DNA from: Amphiura filiformis
Lineage: Eukaryota; Echinodermata; Ophiuroidea; Amphilepidida; Amphiuridae
Assembly (NCBI RefSeq): GCF_039555335.1
Contig: NC_092628.1
Coordinates: forward strand, 62,168,235 to 62,232,234
Reading direction: 5' to 3'
DNA length: 64,000 bases
Shown here piece by piece: positions 38,301 to 49,201 of this stretch. A model generated the notes under the pieces. It was not told the DNA's origin and searched no databases. It saw nothing but the letters and a program-made list of their open reading frames with translations. Position 1 is the stretch's first letter; every line of letters begins with the position of its first letter. The position numbers and the translations under genes were made by a program.

Positions 38301-40310
38301 AATTACAATTTTTAAGCTATCATGGTCAAATATGGCGTAAATAATGGAACAAAAATACGAAAGAAATACGAGGTCAGTGTATAGGTCAAACTCATTAGCA
38401 TACTTAAATGATTTATTGTACTGATTTGAATATCCCGCGCTGTAGTGCATGACATATCAGCGCTTTACTGGAAGCTTTCCCCCACAGTGACATCGCCCCG
38501 ATATCTTCATGGCAGAAAATGCCATGGTAGGGTGAATCCACAGCCACGAATGGGTGTTCCCACCTGTTTATAAAACACATAATAGGCTGAAGGACATCCG
38601 ACTAAGGCTAATGACATTAGCCTGTGACTGACCTCTGTACGGTCAGCGAGCATACATACGCCATTGTCCTATGCTTTTAACTGCCTTTACGATAGTCTCC
38701 TACACAGTCAGTTGGTGTCAGTCGGTCTAACACTCGTCGATCCTGTATGTTCGTGATAGCCACATACAGTCTTGCCCGAGACTACCTCCACGAGGGTCTA
38801 CGCTGCGCTATATAAAATCTGATGATTTTGGTCACTTTTTCAGCTCAAGACGCACGCTGGTTTTTCAAACCGCAACCTAACGACGATAATACATGTTGAA
38901 CATATATGTTCAAGTGCAAGGAACCAGATCTGGTTTCTTTATACGAAATCATTTACGGGAGATATTCATCATTTTCCACCCCGGTATCCAAAGATTTATC
39001 GTCTGAATATCAATCGTGCATAGCACATTTACGTGTATCGATCCCGTGTATTCATTTCAGTGTCTCTGGCTGTACTAATGTAATTATTAACCGGGCGATG
39101 TCGGTGTGTCCCCGAGGACGTTCAATTTATAACCATGCTATAGGATCACGTCCTGTGTAATTTTGAGACACATTTTGTTAAAAAATGATAGCAAAGTTTT
39201 TAATCAACATTTTGTCGCGCAGTGGCACCATGAACTAATGTGAGCTCACTCATTACTATTATATTAAAATTTGGGAATCCGAAGGGTTCTAAAAATTACA
39301 TGTTGATAGGCCCAAATTGGCGTTTTTTTCACGCACACAAAATAAATTGTGATTTAGGTTTAACCTTTTCTAGAGCCCTTCTGGCTTGGCGGATCCCCTA
39401 CATATGGAAAGGTTTCTATACAAAACCGATTCTCTTATAAACTATCATGCGCACAGTTTCCACCTCGATAAACCTGAGTATACATTTTCGTCCAAGAGCT
39501 CTCAAGCAAGCAGTGAATTGTCTCCACACAGTCTGTGATTACACTACACGTTTGAGTGCATAGCATCGTAAGAGCTGTGGAGCTTCTAGCAGAAAAATGG
39601 GCCTCTTTGATTGGTTTTGTCGGAACCTCAAGTGTTCCCTTCATCCAATCAGATTTTTTTTATCAAACGAAAGCTAATATTCCCCTTAAAATCACTTTTC
39701 GTCACTAGGTGAACAGATAACGCAATTCAATGTTTTGGCAAGGCGAATGTGGTAAATCTGTTGATAACTACCTATCCAAGCACAGTTTTTGAACAAAATG
39801 TAGGTTTTAAAAGTCAAAACCTCAAGTGTTCCTTACAATATTTTTCAAATTTTATGTCATTAAATGGAAAAGCACACTTATATTGTCCTTATACTAGCGT
39901 CATTAGAATGAGCAATGGCTAATTCTCTTTAAATTGCAAATCTTGTGCAAAAAGTTACTATTTTCGCCTGTTTTGTCATACGGTTGTAAATTCAATGAAC
40001 TATGACTTTGCTAAAGAGCGCTTACAAATTGATATGTAGTACAAGGATTATCAGTATATTTAAGGTATTGCTGGGTTGTTTTTCTACCTTAGTTATTTCG
40101 CAACATTTTTACCTTGAATTACTGCAATGTTTTGTGGAAAGTCCACTGGTTGTTAACGTGATGCATAGTGTACTGGATGCTGTTATCGAGGGTACTGTGA
40201 CGGAAATCTATAACACCCGACCATATCTCTCTGCGGTGTGGGAGTCCATGCAAGTACGAAGAAAATGGAAGGCCATGTGTGATGTCATGCAACTGGAAGC
40301 AATGACCTAA
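23225..40310 (+). CDS. Squalene monooxygenase-like gene, copy B (complete, 9 coding exons)
   Basis: Coding exons 23225-23353, 29968-30175, 32856-33021, 35354-35450, 35980-36283, 36527-36742, 36913-37029, 37969-38074 and 40142-40310 join without a stop into 503 residues. Residues about 14-31 form one hydrophobic segment followed by basic and polar residues, a likely N-terminal ER anchor. GGGITG lies at 61-66, the ribose-binding Glu near 84, the DG motif at 211-212 and GDALNTRHP at 338-346. Known SQLE proteins carry a roughly 100-residue regulatory N-terminus; only about 55 residues precede the FAD fold here. The C-terminus ends QLEAMT with no hydrophobic helix. Introns 2 and 8 have weak splice sites (donor gtcaaa; acceptor tggaaag). 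Epoxidation of squalene is the family role; use of this copy for specialised sterols or triterpenes would be inference. Confidence 0.87.
24719..24966. mobile_element. 248-bp MITE with CATTTG target duplication
   Basis: Ends TGACACGATCAAGGGGAATG and CATTCCCCTTGATCATGTCA are inverted. CATTTG at 24713-24718 and 24967-24972 flank it. The related repeat at 39270-39975 lacks this insert at the same point and acts as an empty site. Confidence 0.75.
25714..26212 (+). mobile_element. RAG/Transib-like non-autonomous element, right-truncated
   Basis: Begins CACAGTGTCATCGCCCGATA and follows the complete copies to GTGTATCGATCCCGGGTATT, then diverges; the other terminus is missing. Flank TTCCA has no partner. 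Confidence 0.65.
26941..27512 (-). mobile_element. RAG/Transib-like non-autonomous element, complete 572 bp
   Basis: On the minus strand it starts with heptamer CACAGTG (27506-27512) and CATCGACC, and its far end is CACACCGACACCGCC (26941-26955). CCCTG lies directly outside on both sides (26936-26940, 27513-27517): a perfect 5-bp duplication. The TIR beginning CAC and a GC-rich 5-bp target duplication are hallmarks of Transib/RAG elements. No open frame. Confidence 0.78.
27642..29545 (-). pseudogene. CR1-type LINE fragment split by a palindromic insert
   Basis: Minus-strand pieces: KYLGVTISSDLTF and LKAYQSLVRPQLE (29530 to 29390), then YAASAWSPYTSRDIKSLETV and HKIHHGLINVNFPPIIKLHP (28235 to 27830). 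The 3' end has ACTGAAG direct repeats (27642-27658), as in CR1-type tails. The coding line is broken at QLE|YAA by 1.1 kb of foreign repeat. Confidence 0.75.
28243..29382. repeat. Palindromic GGTTCGCTATC array (foldback element)
   Basis: The left half (28250-28815) consists of head-to-tail AAGGTTCGCTATCTCTAA and AAGGTTCGCTATCACTAATT units; the right half (28810-29375) carries the exact complement, so the element can form one long hairpin. Units are separated by short AT-rich linkers. It interrupts a LINE frame; flanking ATATCCAAG and CCATTCAAG may be an eroded target duplication. Confidence 0.85.
29968..30175 (+). CDS. Copy B exon 2 (FAD-binding loop)
   Basis: 208 nt after a strong tttttttccag acceptor. 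Encodes LSPPPEFQSTDPDIVVIGGG and ends EEMDMK. The apparent donor is gtcaaa, poor at +3 to +5, although its position is exactly that of copy A. Confidence 0.86.
30205..31525. mobile_element. GGGCTATTCC-ended element in copy B intron 2
   Basis: Left GGGCTATTCCAGAAATTAAT and right TTAATTTCTGGAATAGTCC are inverted, flanked by AAT on both sides. It is swollen by a nested TTAA element (30240-30861). Confidence 0.65.
30240..30861. mobile_element. 622-bp foldback MITE with TTAA duplication
   Basis: Almost entirely two inverted arms: TGAACGTTTGGACAG... and ...CTGTCGAAACGCCATAAACG, with GCCGACGATCAATTGAAAAT near the centre in both. TTAA at 30236-30239 and 30862-30865. Confidence 0.75.
31623..32752. 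repeat. ~123-bp tandem repeat between CCTAGCTGGGG ends
   Basis: Units share TTTGACCTGACCCCTGCAAA, ATGTTCCCCTGGTCATGAG, TTTGAGCCCCGTACCCCTTA and CAGATGTCCAGAAAATG; about five units (31650-32400), then degenerate ones. CCTAGCTGGGG opens it and a perfect hairpin ending CCCCAGCTAGG (32722-32752) closes it. Confidence 0.75.
32856..33021 (+). CDS. Copy B exon 3
   Basis: 166 nt, acceptor actgtag, donor gtaaga. Encodes DILDDIDGNFVKGIAFFDIR through LRKRAIAQKS, co-linear with copy A exon 3. Confidence 0.87.
33046..34430. mobile_element. Mariner-like element in copy B intron 3
   Basis: TIRs of about 200 nt: CAGGGTGTCCCAATAAAACC, then AACCCTCATTGCGCC and TCACTCTGTCCACGGA, mirrored at 34200-34430. A TTAA MITE sits inside. 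No transposase remains. Confidence 0.6.
33479..33813. mobile_element. TTAA-flanked MITE, family 1 (copy 3, full, 335 bp)
   Basis: Ends AGGAGTATTTCGTGATCC and GATCACGAAATGCCCTT, bounded by TTAA at 33475-33478 and 33814-33817. It is nested inside the mariner-like element in copy B intron 3. Confidence 0.75.
34440..35340. other. Copy B intron 3, right part: no feature seen
   Basis: AT-rich intronic sequence up to the exon 4 acceptor; I see no coding segment or bounded repeat. Confidence 0.4.
35354..35450 (+). CDS. Copy B exon 4
   Basis: 97 nt, acceptor atacag, donor gtaata. Encodes VTVIEAVGKELIKENGRVVG then VTYKKKDDAVIQ. Confidence 0.86.
35454..35913. mobile_element. Nested MITEs in copy B intron 4
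   Basis: Outer ends ATAGAGAGATTGCGATTTCC and GCAATCTCTCTAAT. Inner GGGCTATTCC element 35646-35893 (GGGCTATTCCAGAAAATAAA to TTTATTTTCTAGAATAGCTC), flanked by ATT. A further outer-end fragment is at 37327-37352. Confidence 0.6.
35980..36283 (+). CDS. Copy B exon 5 (DG motif)
   Basis: 304 nt, acceptor ttacag, donor gtatgt. Starts EIRAPLVMIGDGYYSKLTAE and ends KKVVPNLP, leaving one base for the next exon. Confidence 0.88.
36527..36742 (+). CDS. Copy B exon 6 (GD motif)
   Basis: 216 nt, acceptor atatag, donor gtaagt. Contains [20 protein letters not shown] followed by [15 protein letters not shown], with the same ASGM variant as copy A. Confidence 0.9.
36913..37029 (+). CDS. Copy B exon 7
   Basis: 117 nt, acceptor gtctag, donor gtaagt. 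Encodes TDDEAILQQKLIFRKERLKY then SYVINVFAEINIRLISDHD. Confidence 0.86.
37743..37905. repeat. Inverted-repeat MITE in copy B intron 7
   Basis: Forty-nucleotide arms: AAATCTGTGAGAATG...CCTTGCACAGATGAT and complement at 37867-37905. Confidence 0.65.
37969..38074 (+). CDS. Copy B exon 8
   Basis: 106 nt, acceptor tctacag, donor gtaagc. Encodes RTVALQQQFIKVLRELAKPE and APQQTRNAVFNLYG. Same length and phase as copy A. Confidence 0.82.
38078..38225. repeat. Tandem duplication at start of copy B intron 8
   Basis: GAACTCCCATGTAAATGTGG and GGCCCA.GGGTC occur twice, about 95 nt apart. Confidence 0.6.
38483..39108 (+). mobile_element. RAG/Transib-like non-autonomous element, complete 626 bp (copy B intron 8)
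   Basis: Starts CACAGTGACATCGCCCCG and ends CCGGGCGATGTCGGTGTG. TCCCC occurs at 38478-38482 and 39109-39113, a 5-bp target duplication. The interior follows the other family members throughout. Confidence 0.78.
39270..39975 (-). repeat. Interspersed repeat in copy B intron 8, copy of 24380-25260
   Basis: On the minus strand it matches the interior of the mariner-like element: GGTGGAAACTGTGCGCATGA, CTATGCACTCAA, TTTTTGCACAAGATTTGC. It shows this unit moves or duplicates independently. Confidence 0.7.
40142..40310 (+). CDS. Copy B exon 9 (C-terminus)
   Basis: 169 coding nt encoding PLVVNVMHSVLDAVIEGTVT, then EIYNTRPYLSAVWES and the end MQLEAMT before TAA. TRPYL.AVWES is shared with copy A. 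The acceptor (tggaaag) was chosen because it restores frame and near-equal length; its pyrimidine tract is weak. Confidence 0.75.
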
Positions 40311-40592
40311 CTTTATATGTCCCTTTAAGTTTCCCTTTACAATATCCCGGGACAAAGATTCTCCACCATTAGTTCGTATAAACGTCTGCACTTGTTGTGC
40401 AGCGGGTATAGTGAAAGCATAACGAGGGTATCACGCAAGACTTATCAATGTCGATTGGTAAAAGGCATTGGTTGGTTGGTTCTGACACGATTGACAGCTT
40501 AGCTTGTGATTCAATTTACCAGTACCTTAAGCGGGCCTTAAGCTCGTTTTTAAAATCGGCCACTACATGTAGGCGCCATATTGTTTAGTATA

Positions 40593-40759
40593 CAGTGGCG
40601 TACGCAAGGGGCGGGGCCACGGCCACACACTTTTGTCAGTCAGTAGGGGGAAATGCACACAGTGGGGAAAAAATTAGGGGTTTACATATTACGAAGAGCG
40701 AAAAAGTTTAGAACAGCCGGGGGAATCGAAACCTGTGGCCCGACTTGTGGACGCCACTG
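40593..40759. mobile_element. hAT-type MITE, 167 bp
   Basis: Ends CAGTGGCGTACGC and GGACGCCACTG, with an exact 8-bp duplication TTAGTATA at 40585-40592 and 40760-40767. The CAGTGGCG end and 8-bp site fit hAT elements. Confidence 0.8.
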
Positions 40760-40867
40760 TTAGTATACACAGTCCATGCACGTTTTTTAATCAGTGATGT
40801 AGTTAGAGGGAAGGCCGGGGAGGGCCGTTAAGGTGAACTTGAAATTAGATGTTAAACGCAAGTATTG

Positions 40868-40882
40868 AATAAATAGTAATAA
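40868..40882 (+). promoter_or_regulatory. Candidate poly(A) signals for copy B
   Basis: Two AATAAA hexamers within 15 nt, about 560 nt after the stop. Candidate 3' end only. Confidence 0.3.
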
Positions 40883-41219
40883 AAGGGTTTATATAAGTAA
40901 CAATAAAGGCACAGTATACGTATGTTATCGAATGTAACCATTGATGCAACATATCTCATCATTTATATATGTCTAAAAATAAATCAAGTGGTATACGCCG
41001 TGCATTCTCGAAATTCAGTAAATTTCCATCGTCAACCGTGTAATTGAATGGGACTATTTTGATATTTTAAAACACTTGAAATATCACATCCAAATAGTCC
41101 TATGTTAATAAATAATATAAATACAAGCTAAAACCGTTGGGGTACGATAATGAACCCCACAAAACTAACCGGCTCTCTCCGACCATCATGCTACTCGCCG
41201 CCTGAAAAAAATTGTGAAA

Positions 41220-42290
41220 GTAAAAAGCGCCCTCTTTGGCAATTAGAAAATACTTTTGTGACATGATGCTCACATCAACGTCAAGGGCGCAGTCTTAGCT
41301 CTTGAATGCCGGGTTCTGTCCAATTTGCTTGTTCTAATCACGAGATATGTTTAGTTAACAACGAAAGGGTAGAATCACAATTGTGCCACTTTTACTACTA
41401 TAACATGTATAAGGAAGAGGGCTGTATATGTAAACCAATGATAGCATCAGTTTATCAAGAGTTCCTTCGTGAAATCAAAAGAAAGCATCGATTACACAAC
41501 AATACAAAATTGTTTTTACTGTTTTATCATGCTACATGTATAATGATTTTATTTTTCCACTTAAAACAGATTAAAAGATAAATACATGTTTCACATTCTG
41601 CTGAAAAATTAAATACATATAAAATTTATGTCAATGATTTTATCATGGTAAATACTGTTCTCTTTGTCACTCAACACATGTTAAAAGACAGACAAATACT
41701 GCACACTCTGTTGTAAAAATAAAATCATTTCAACGAAATATTGCACATCATAATTATACGTTTGAATTTTACACCAAAGATTTAAAATTCATTGATGATT
41801 TTCATCAAATCATAAGAATATTTCCGAGTGTGCAGCAGCTGAATCCGACATTTGCTTAAAATCAAGTTGTCCATTTTACAGTTTGATCTTTAACATTATT
41901 GTTCGTGTACATGGGTCACTCAGAGCCTCCTTCCTTCTGCGTGACCGTCACCTTTAGCAATACATCTTGCTGCCCTTCTCTTCAATACAACTATACAGAG
42001 CAATTGTTACATAATCATTTCTAAATCCTACAAATGAATGTTCTTTTATTAACCCTACTGTACAGGTATTTGGATATAACATTTTATTCATTATCATAAA
42101 AAGTGGTACAAAAGGGTTTTCATACATTTTTGTTTAGTGAAGCAGATCTCTTGATTGCCGAAACCAAAATGAATGAAATAAATGGTATTTAAAAGCTAGG
42201 ACTGCTCCCTTGACGCTGATGTAAGCATTATGTCACAACAGTATTTTCTAATTGCCAAAGATGGCGCTTGCCACTTGCACACCTTTTTTT
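41220..42290. repeat. Foldback element downstream of copy B
   Basis: Arms of about 85 nt (41226-41312 and 42196-42282) share TTTGGCAATTAGAAAATACT and GCGTCAAGGG. The interior has no gene. Confidence 0.65.
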
Positions 42291-42829
42291 TAGACAGGCT
42301 GTAAATAGGGCTCACTTATTGAAAAAATCTCATTCAATCTACCAGTTTATTGACCGCGAAACCCCGAATAAAATATCGACTATATATGATGTATATACAT
42401 TGCATTTTGAGCAGGCATTTTGCCCGGGAACATTAAAATGTTAATTCCAACATAATCGCAACGGGAACAGCACCGACATGAAGGGCCGCAAATTCCCAAT
42501 ATAATTTTGTGTATGCTGTAGATAGTGGTAATGGCAGCTGGAGTATTGAAACACCAATCACAAGCCGGATCTATGTAAAGATGCATTACATCATGGCCAA
42601 TTTAGTATGCGAACAATTTTGTTATATTTTACCCATATAAGCTTGCCATTTCCATGCAATTTCTGATCACAGTAACATAATGCGGATTTTTGCACGGACT
42701 TTGGTGTGGGGCTTCCCAATATAGGCACTGTGCACTGATTTTGGCTGGTTCTCAAATGAGCTGATGTTTTCCGGGATGTTTTCATGGTGTCAAAAGCTTC
42801 CCTCAAACCTCAAAATTTCTTGATACTAT

Positions 42830-43060
42830 TCATTTTACTTTTTAGAATTTTACCTAGTATGAAGTTTACCTTAACATTTTTATTTTTAAAATTTTGACTG
42901 TTACCTTAAAAATTTGTATTTGACCTTATTTTGAACTTTACCTCAAAACTATGAATTTGCCCAATTTATGAATTTGACCTTAAAGTATAATTTTTTTTTT
43001 AATTGGATTTTACCTTGATCATGACTTTTATCTTAAAATTATATAAAAAATGAAATGATA
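42830..43060. repeat. Degenerate TTTACCTTAAAATT repeat
   Basis: Recurring ATTT(T/G)ACCTTAAAAT phrases at irregular 25-45 nt spacing; AT-rich, no gene. Confidence 0.5.
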
Positions 43061-43404
43061 ATGATATTTTCAAAATGAAGATGTATACTAGCTTACCACC
43101 TTTAAAAACAGTCATGTACATAGATCGAGTACAGCTCATGGAGGCTGCCATTAGTAGACCACCCATTGTCAGATGTCTGGATGATTTTCAGCTACACAAA
43201 TGAATAGGAGAATTTTGAAAATAAATCATGACTTTTTGAAAAACAGCCTAATGCAAAACTTCTGAGCATTTGGCGATTCTGAGTTTCACATTCAATGCAC
43301 AAAATAATATTTTAACAAACTTTTCAAGAGATTAAAAAAATTATCGAGAGGATTTTCTTTAAAAGATTTTTAAATTAGCAACAAATACATTTGTTGGACG
43401 TTTG

Positions 43405-43620
43405 TTGTTGTATGCGGGTCCCAAACAGCACAGGCAAACTCTAACTGAGGTCTTACGAGAGCGGAGTAGAGTCGCCCCGAGTTGGTCCTCAATTGTTAAT
43501 TTTCTGCGGACATCGCCAAAGGTTCCTACGCAAAAACCAGAGAGCCTTGTTTACTTTGGCAATGATATTGCTGATGTGGAATTTCCATTTAAGATTATGA
43601 GAGATTTCTCAACCTAGATC
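43405..43620 (-). pseudogene. LINE C-terminal fragment
   Basis: Minus strand reads VRPQLEFACAVWDPHT, the conserved motif after the RT in CR1/Jockey-type LINEs. Only about 200 nt remain. Confidence 0.6.
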
Positions 43621-43819
43621 ATGAGATAGGGATTGAGAAAAACCTGTTCCAGTGGATCATTGCACATGTTGTACTATTTGATGCGTGGGTGCTTTTTGGT
43701 TGTTACCCTGACAGTTTTGCGATATCAGATATCATTTGCCATTTTTCGGCCCAATTACAAAGAGAGGTACAAGATCTTTTTGTAATAATTGTTATTCTGT
43801 ACATTAATTATGAGTATTT

Positions 43820-44386
43820 GGACGTGGTCCGGTGCCCTTTCCATGAACGATAACCTCTCTTCACGCGGAACGGAGCTGATACTGCCGCTACTTTTCAATA
43901 ATGTGTGACACCTTCGAACCACCCATCTCTCTTCTTAGCAACATCTGCAAGGTTGTGGAGGCACTTTCGAACAGCACAATCTCATATCAGACACTGGCTT
44001 TAGACCCCATCATAGCACGGCTGACCTCCTTACCATCCTCTCTCAGCAATGGCCTAATGCGCTATATTTGCTACAATATGCGTCTTATTGACCTGTTGAC
44101 ATCAAAGGTGCATTTTTTCTCAAGGTGAAAAAAAAAGTTCCTGGCAAGTTGCTGACATTACTGACGTGAATTCAGGGTTACTTATCCAGCCGGTTTATAA
44201 AAGTGGTCCTATCTGGCTAATGCCTCAGTGCCGTAAGGCTCCATATTGGGACTGGTGCTTTTATCTGTCTTCATTGCTGATCTTGCTAGAACTCAGTGTA
44301 CCTATATCATGTATATGCAGATGACTCTACCGTATTTTGTGATGTCAGATTAACAGAAAACAGCAGCGCTGTACCCGCAAGCCTAA
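43820..44386 (+). pseudogene. LINE RT remnant interrupted by the 1435-bp array
   Basis: ANASVPQ.GSILGLVL and a frame-shifted Y(A)DDSTVFCDVRLTENSAA correspond to RT blocks with the catalytic YADD region degraded. The frame PASL stops at the array and LNK resumes at 49202. Confidence 0.55.
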
Positions 44387-46633
44387 AAGCCCCCATGTCA
44401 CAAGGGAAAAAGCGGTAAATCGCACATTATTTCACATTATTTGCACATTATTTGCAGAATCTCTCCTCTTTTTTCAGATTATAAACTTACTTAACAGAAA
44501 TTGTGGGAAATTTTGGCGAACTTAGCGTTTTTGAGCGATTTTGCTCGTTTTACCGCTTTTTCCCTTGTGTCATGGGGCCTGTATCACCCGCCATACACCA
44601 AATTTTTGAAGGGGAAAAATGCATTGTGGGGGGTGTTGGGGGGGTCAAAAAAAATAAAATGTTTGAAATTGCCCATACTTTCAACCCCTGCAATTTTAAG
44701 GCAGTCAATATATAAGATATTGCACAATTTGAATTCCAAAATGTGGCTTTACCACAGGGTTCAATGGGAGAATTCAAACTTTAAATGGCTTTTTCCGGAA
44801 TTTCAAGTGCTTTTTTCCTCTGGCGTCAAAAAATTAGAATTGATTCCGGATCAAAGTTTCGCAACGAGAACGCGCATATTACTTAGGGCTTTCGAAAGAA
44901 GGGAAATTTAAATCAAATTTGCTCCACAGGTTCCAAAGTACACAATGGGGGGGCTGAAAATTTGAAACGTTCAAAATCACTCATATTTTTAACCACTTGA
45001 ATCTCAAGGCAGCCAATGTGTAGCATATAGCTCAATTTGGACTCCAACTTGTATATTTTGCATAGGGTTCCATGTAAAATTAAAACTTCAAATGCATTTT
45101 TCTGAATTCCAAGTGCTTTTTTCCTCTGGCGTCAAAAAATTAGAATTGGTTCCGGATCAAAGTTTCGCAACGAGAACGCGCATATTACTTAGGGCTTTCG
45201 AGATAAAAAAAAAAAAAAAAAAAAAAAAGCCGCAAAAAATTGAAATTGATATTTTGCTGCTGTGTACTGTACATACTCAATGTGTAGCTGATACAGTGAA
45301 ATTTGACTGCCACACTCTTGCAGCCAATGGGCTATTCCATTTGACATGCATACACCCCCTAGATGGAGGTCATGACCTCAATCGCGCACACAGGGGTGTA
45401 GATATCAAATGAAATCGCCTATTCAGGTAACTTCATTTGAAATTCACACTCCCTGTGTGGAAGATTAAGGGCATGTCTTCCATAGGGGTGTATGGATTGA
45501 AATTGATATTTTGCTGCTGTGTACTGTACATACTCAATGTGTAGCTGATACAGTGAAATTTGACTGCCACACTCTTGCAGCCAATGGGCTATTCCATTTG
45601 ACATGCATACACCCCCTAGATGGAGGTCAAGACCTCAATCGCGCACACAGGGGTGTAGATATCAAATGGAATCGCCTATTCAGGTAACTTCATTTGAAAT
45701 TCACACTCCCTGTGTGGAAGATTAAGGCATGTCTTCCATAGGGGTGTATGGATTTTAACTGAATAGCCCAATGGTTTAATCACCTGTTTGAGTTCTGCAT
45801 GTAAAATCATCTGCAAGTAAGAAGCCCCCATGTCACAAGGGAAAAAGCGGTAAATCGCACATTATTTCACATTATTTGCACATTATTTGCAGAATCTCTC
45901 CTCTTTTTTCAGATTATAAACTTACTTAACAGAAATTGTGGGAAATTTTGGCGAACTTAGCGTTTTTGAGCGATTTTGCTCGTTTTACCGCTTTTTCCCT
46001 TGTGTCATGGGGCCTGTATCACCCGCCATACACCAAATTTTTGAAGGGGAAAAATGCATTGTGGGGGGGTGTTGGGGGGTCAAAAAAAATAAAATGTTTG
46101 AAATTGCCCATACTTTCAACCCCTGCAATTTTAAGGCAGTCAATATATAAGATATTGCACAATTTGAATTCCAAAATGTGGCTTTACCACAGGGTTCAAT
46201 GGGAGAATTCAAACTTTAAATGGCTTTTTCCGGAATTTCAAGTGCTTTTTTCCTCTGGCGTCAAAAATTAGAATTGATTCCGGATCAAAGTTTCGCAACG
46301 AGAACGCGCATATTACTTAGGGCTTTCGAAAGAAGCGGGAAATTTAAATCAAATTTGCTCCACAGGTTCCAAAGTACACAATGTGCTGAACACTGAAGTG
46401 TTCAAAATCACTCATATTTTTAACCACTTGAATCTCAAGGCAGCCAATGTGTAGCATATAGCTCAATTTGGACTCCAACTTGTATATTTTGCATAGGGTT
46501 CCATGTAAAATTAAAACTTCAAATGCATTTTTCTGAATTCCAAGTGCTTTTTTCCTCTGGCGTCAAAAAATTAGAATTGGTTCCGGATCAAAGTTTCGCA
46601 ACGAGAACGCGCATATTACTTAGGGCTTTCGAG

Positions 46634-46667
<34 letters not shown>

Positions 46668-49201
46668 CCGCAAAAATTGAAATTGATATTTTGCTGCTGT
46701 GTACTGTACATACTCAATGTGTAGCTGATACAGTGAAATTTGACTGCCACACTCTTGCAGCCAATGGGCTATTCCATTTGACATGCATACACCCCTAGAT
46801 GGAGGTCATGACCTCAATCGCGCACACAGGGGTGTAGATATCAAATGGAATCGCCTATTCAGGTAACTTCATTTGAAATTCACACTCCCTGTGTGGAAGA
46901 TTAAGGGCATGTCTTCCATAGGGGTGTATGGATTGAAATTGATATTTTGCTGCTGTGTACTGTACATACTCAATGTGTAGCTGATCCAGAGAAAATTAAC
47001 TGCCACACTCTTGCAGCCAATGGGCTATTCCATTTGACATGCATACACCCCTAGATGGAGGTCATGACCTCAATCGCGCACACAGGGTGTAGATATCAAA
47101 TGGAATCGCCTATTCAGGTAACTTCATTTGAAATTCACACTCCCTGTGTGGAAGATTAAGGCATGTCTTCCATAGGGGTGTATGGATTTTAACTGGAATA
47201 GCCCAATGGTTTAATCACCTGTTTGAGTTCTGCATGTAAAATCATCTGCAAGTAAGAAGCCCCCATGTCACAAGGGAAAAAGCGGTAAATCGCACATTAT
47301 TTCACATTATTTGCACATTATTTGCAGAATCTCTCCTCTTTTCAGATTATAAACTTACTTAACAGAAATTGTGGGAAATTTTGGCGAACTTAGCGTTTTT
47401 GAGCGATTTTGCTCGTTTTACCGCTTTTTCCCTTGTGTCATGGGGCCTGTATCACCCGCCATACACCAAATTTTTTGAAGGGAAAAAATGCATTGTGGGT
47501 GTGGGGGGGTGTTGGGGGGGTCAAAAAAATAAAATGTTTGAAATTGCCCATACTTTCAACCCCTGCAATTTTAAGGCAGTCAATATATAAGATATTGCAC
47601 AATTTGAATTCCAAAATGTGGCTTTACCACAGGGTTCAATGGGAGAATTCAAACTTTAAATGGCTTTTTCCGGAATTTCAAGTGCTTTTTTCCTCTGGCG
47701 TCAAAAAATTAGAATTGATTCCGGATCAAAGTTTCGCAACGAGAACGCGCATATTACTTAGGGCTTTCGAAAGAAGCGGGAAATTTAAATCAAATTTGCT
47801 CCACAGGTTCCAAAGTACACAATGTGCTTACACCCAGTGATTTACCAGCCTACCTTGTATGTCCGATGTGTGAAATCAATGCAGCCAATGCTTAATGGGC
47901 TGTTCCAGTTAAAATCCTTACACCATCTAGATGGAGGTCATGACGTCAATCTTGCACAGAGGAGTGTAAAAAAAGCGGGAAATTTAAATCAAATTTGCTC
48001 CACAGGTTCCAAAGTACACAATGTGCTTACACTCAGTGATTTACCAGCCTACCTTGTATGTCCGATGTGTGAAATCAATGCAGCCAATGCTTAATGGGCT
48101 GTTCCAGTTAAAATCCTTACACCCTCTAGATGGAGGTCATGACGTCAATCTTGCACACAGGAGTGTAGATATCAAATGGTCACCCATTCAGGCAACTCCA
48201 TTTGATATTCACACTCCCTGTGTGGAAGATGTCTTGCCGGGTGGGGAGTATGGAATTCAAGTGGAATAGCCCAACATTTCTTCTTTTGTAGGATTTGAAG
48301 GATTTCAATATTTAAGTCTGTTCCAGATCATGATTTTACATTTGAAATCACTCGCCTTTAAAAATTTTTTAACAAATCTGCAGGGGGGGTAGGGGGGGGC
48401 TGAAAATTTGAAACGTTCAAAATCACTCATATTTTTAACCACTGGAATCTCAAGGCAGCCAATGTGTAGCATATAGCTCAATTTGGACTCCAACTTGTAT
48501 ATTTTGCATAGGGTTCCATGTAAAATTAAAACTTCAAATGCATTTTCTGAATTCCAAGTGCTTTTTTCCTCTGGCGTCAAAAAATTAGAATTGGTTCCGG
48601 ATCAAAGTTTCGCAACGAGAACGCGCATATTACTTAGGGCTTTCGAGATAAAAAAAAAAAAAAAAAAAAAAACCGAAAAAATTGAAATTGATATTTTGCT
48701 GCTGTGTACTGTACATACTCAATGTGTAGCTGATACAGTGAAATTTGACTGCCACACTCTTGCAGCCAATGGGCTATTCCATTTGACATGCATACACCCC
48801 TAGATGGAGGTCATGACCTCAATCGCGCACACAGGGGTGTAGATATCAAATGGAATCGCCTATTCAGGTAACTTCATTTGAAATTCACACTCCCTGTGTG
48901 GAAGATTAAGGGCATGTCTTCCATAGGGGTGTATGGATTTTAACTGGAATAGCCCAATGGTTTAATCACCTGTTTGAGTTCTGCATGTAAAATCATCTGC
49001 AAGTAAGAAGCCCCCATGTCACAAGGGAAAAAGCGGTAAATCGCACATTATTTCACATTATTTGCACATTATTTGCAGAATCTCTCCTCTTTTTCATTTT
49101 ATAAACTTACTTAACAGAAATTGTGGGAAATTTTGGCGAACTTAGCGTTTTTGAGCGATTTTGCTCGTTTTACCGCTTTTTCCCTTGTGTCATGGGGCCT
49201 C
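44387..49201. repeat. Tandem array bounded by a 190-bp palindromic MITE, 1435-bp period
   Basis: AAGCCCCCATGTCACAAGGG starts at about 44387, 45822, 47257 and 49008. Each start opens a ~190-bp inverted-repeat element closing with CCCTTGTGTCATGGGGCC. Two units have a 1435-bp period and the third 1751 bp through an internal duplication (47790-48110). Units carry poly(A) runs and GGGCTATTCC...GGAATAGCCC elements. CCTAAA borders both ends of the array. Open frames of 70-143 codons inside are repeated non-genes. Confidence 0.85.

Noticed and set aside
44501-48803. Recurring 70-143 codon open frames (MWEILANLAFLSDFARF..., MHFSEFQVLFSSGVKK...)
   Set aside because: They repeat with the 1435-bp unit, run through poly(A) tracts and change length with indels; no family signature.
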